Source of the DNA: Thermomicrobiales bacterium
GTDB lineage: Bacteria > Chloroflexota > Chloroflexia > Thermomicrobiales > UBA6265
Reading direction: 5' to 3'
DNA length: 5,791 bases
Assembly: GCA_020847015.1 (NCBI GenBank)
Contig: JADLCW010000097.1
Coordinates: 1-5,791, forward strand
A program made the position numbers and the translations under genes. The notes under the pieces are model-generated. The model was not told where the DNA came from. It saw only the letters and a list, made by a program, of their open reading frames with translations, and searched no databases. Of the stretch, positions 5,572-5,791 are shown piece by piece. Positions within the stretch are counted from its first letter, which is position 1. Each line of letters begins with the position of its first letter.

Positions 5572-5596
5572 TCCTGAGCGAAGCGAAGGATCCCGC
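5569..5596 (+). repeat. Dispersed 28-base repeat, copy 2 (direct orientation)
   Basis: TCATCCTGAGCGAAGCGAAG followed by GATCCCGC. It is the inverse of copy 1, with 118 bases between the two, giving a structure like a bacterial interspersed mosaic element (two inverted REP units). It contains a short stem ATCCT (5571-5575)/AGGAT (5587-5591) with an 11-base loop. No target-site duplication is seen at the outer edges (ACCG on the left, GCTC on the right). Confidence 0.75.
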
Positions 5597-5658
5597 GCTC
5601 GAACGATCACGCGCTCCATGATGGAACCCATGTCCGACGGGAAAGGAGGGATGGCGAA

Positions 5659-5688
5659 GCAACCCCGACAGGCGGGGATCGATGTTGC
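5659..5688 (+). promoter_or_regulatory. Nested hairpin in the leader of the exported-protein gene
   Basis: GCAAC (5659-5663) pairs with GTTGC (5684-5688). Inside it CCC (5664-5666) pairs with GGG (within 5674-5677) around the loop, leaving ATCGAT as a one-sided bulge. It lies 32 bases before the ATG at 5721 and leaves the ribosome binding site free. It could be a leader structure or mRNA stabiliser. I do not recognise it as any known riboswitch class. Confidence 0.25.
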
Positions 5689-5708
5689 CTACGCGTCGTG
5701 TTGACCTC

Positions 5709-5713
5709 AGGAG
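5709..5713 (+). promoter_or_regulatory. Ribosome binding site of the exported-protein gene
   Basis: AGGAG within the purine run AGGAGAGGA, 7 bases before ATG 5721. Strong and well placed; it is the main evidence, with the signal sequence, that the last 71 bases are a real gene start. Confidence 0.75.
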
Positions 5714-5720
5714 AGGACCG

Positions 5721-5791
5721 ATGGACCAGCGATTGAACGCGAAACTGAACCGACGCCGCCTGATCGCCACGACGGGAGCCGCCGTCGGCGC
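5721..5791 (+). CDS. Start of a Tat-exported protein, probably a transporter solute-binding protein, 3' partial
   Basis: Only 23 complete codons are visible. They read a short charged lead (MDQRLNAKLN), then the twin-arginine motif RRR with LIATTGAAVG, that is, the n-region and the beginning of the hydrophobic core of a Tat signal peptide. Known: in Chloroflexota many ABC-transporter substrate-binding lipoproteins and periplasmic-type enzymes start this way. The position downstream of a catabolic-looking operon with a SIS-domain regulator makes a sugar or amino-acid solute-binding protein a reasonable inference, but a Tat-exported oxidoreductase or hydrolase is equally compatible with 23 residues. 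The repeat-bearing gap of 345 bases suggests its own transcription, or read-through followed by processing. Confidence 0.7.
   Translation, partial: MDQRLNAKLNRRRLIATTGAAVG

Larger units (their letters stand above)
5376..5720. other. Gene-free stretch with dispersed repeats and hairpins
   Basis: About 345 bases between the SDR stop and the next start. One frame (ATG 5372 to TGA 5704) stays open, but its product is Arg/Ser-rich and runs through the repeat (reading CHPERSEGS), a familiar artefact of this repeat type, and no domain is visible. The stretch holds a GC-rich hairpin, an inverted pair of repeats with decayed copies between them, and a nested hairpin in the leader of the following gene. 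No convincing promoter with both boxes was found for that gene. Confidence 0.6.

Noticed and set aside
5541..5596. CRISPR-like array.
   Set aside because: Only two 13-base direct copies with a 5-base spacing, plus an inverted dispersed repeat; no regular spacers.
5641..5690. A riboswitch such as SAM-type, suggested by the GCAACC-like core.
   Set aside because: The surrounding helices and conserved bases of known classes are not recognisable, so only an unnamed hairpin is reported.
5372..5704. An open frame starting ATGATG overlapping the SDR stop, about 110 codons.
   Set aside because: Much of it is translated dispersed repeat (CHPERSEGS, PAGSFALLRMT), with no ribosome binding site or domain, so it is taken as spurious despite the tempting 4-base overlap.

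Overview
This is a GC-rich, densely coding bacterial chromosomal window with a metabolic operon in the middle. Several traits fit Chloroflexota of the Thermomicrobia/Sphaerobacter kind: the codon use, small zinc-ribbon membrane proteins, a twin-arginine leader beginning an exported protein, and a dispersed repeat of the TCATCCTGAGCGAAGCGAAGGATCC type. The taxonomic guess is an inference; nothing in the window (rRNA, marker gene) proves it.

Left part (1-2242). The window opens inside a malate/L-lactate dehydrogenase (Ldh_2) family oxidoreductase whose 5' end lies outside. It converges on a minus-strand gene for a zinc-ribbon, SH3-like, two-helix membrane protein (907-1671). A 51-base gap with two small hairpins separates the two stops. 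Starting 67 bases away on the plus strand is a second, shorter zinc-ribbon protein with two C-terminal helices (1739-2242). The two form a divergent pair with related architecture and no known function.

Central operon (2272-5375). A good sigma70-type promoter (TTGACG, 17 bases, TAGGAT) is overlapped by a cluster of GTCAT/ATGAC half-sites that looks like an operator. It drives three genes: an RpiR-type regulator (HTH plus SIS sugar-phosphate domain), a threonine-synthase-like PLP enzyme with an N-terminal zinc ribbon, and a classical short-chain dehydrogenase/reductase. The genes overlap by 8 and 4 bases and each has a clear Shine-Dalgarno sequence, so they are probably translationally coupled. 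A sugar-phosphate-sensing regulator, a PLP lyase/synthase-type enzyme with a changed cofactor motif, and an NADP-type SDR together suggest an inducible catabolic or salvage route, not housekeeping threonine synthesis. The substrate cannot be read from sequence.

Right part (5376-5791). About 345 bases carry no convincing gene. They hold a GC-rich hairpin just after the SDR stop, two inverted copies of a dispersed 28-base repeat with decayed partial copies between them (a BIME-like arrangement), and a nested hairpin in the leader of the last gene. That gene starts at 5721 with a strong ribosome binding site and encodes a twin-arginine signal sequence before the window ends. It is plausibly a transporter solute-binding protein that would supply the operon's substrate.
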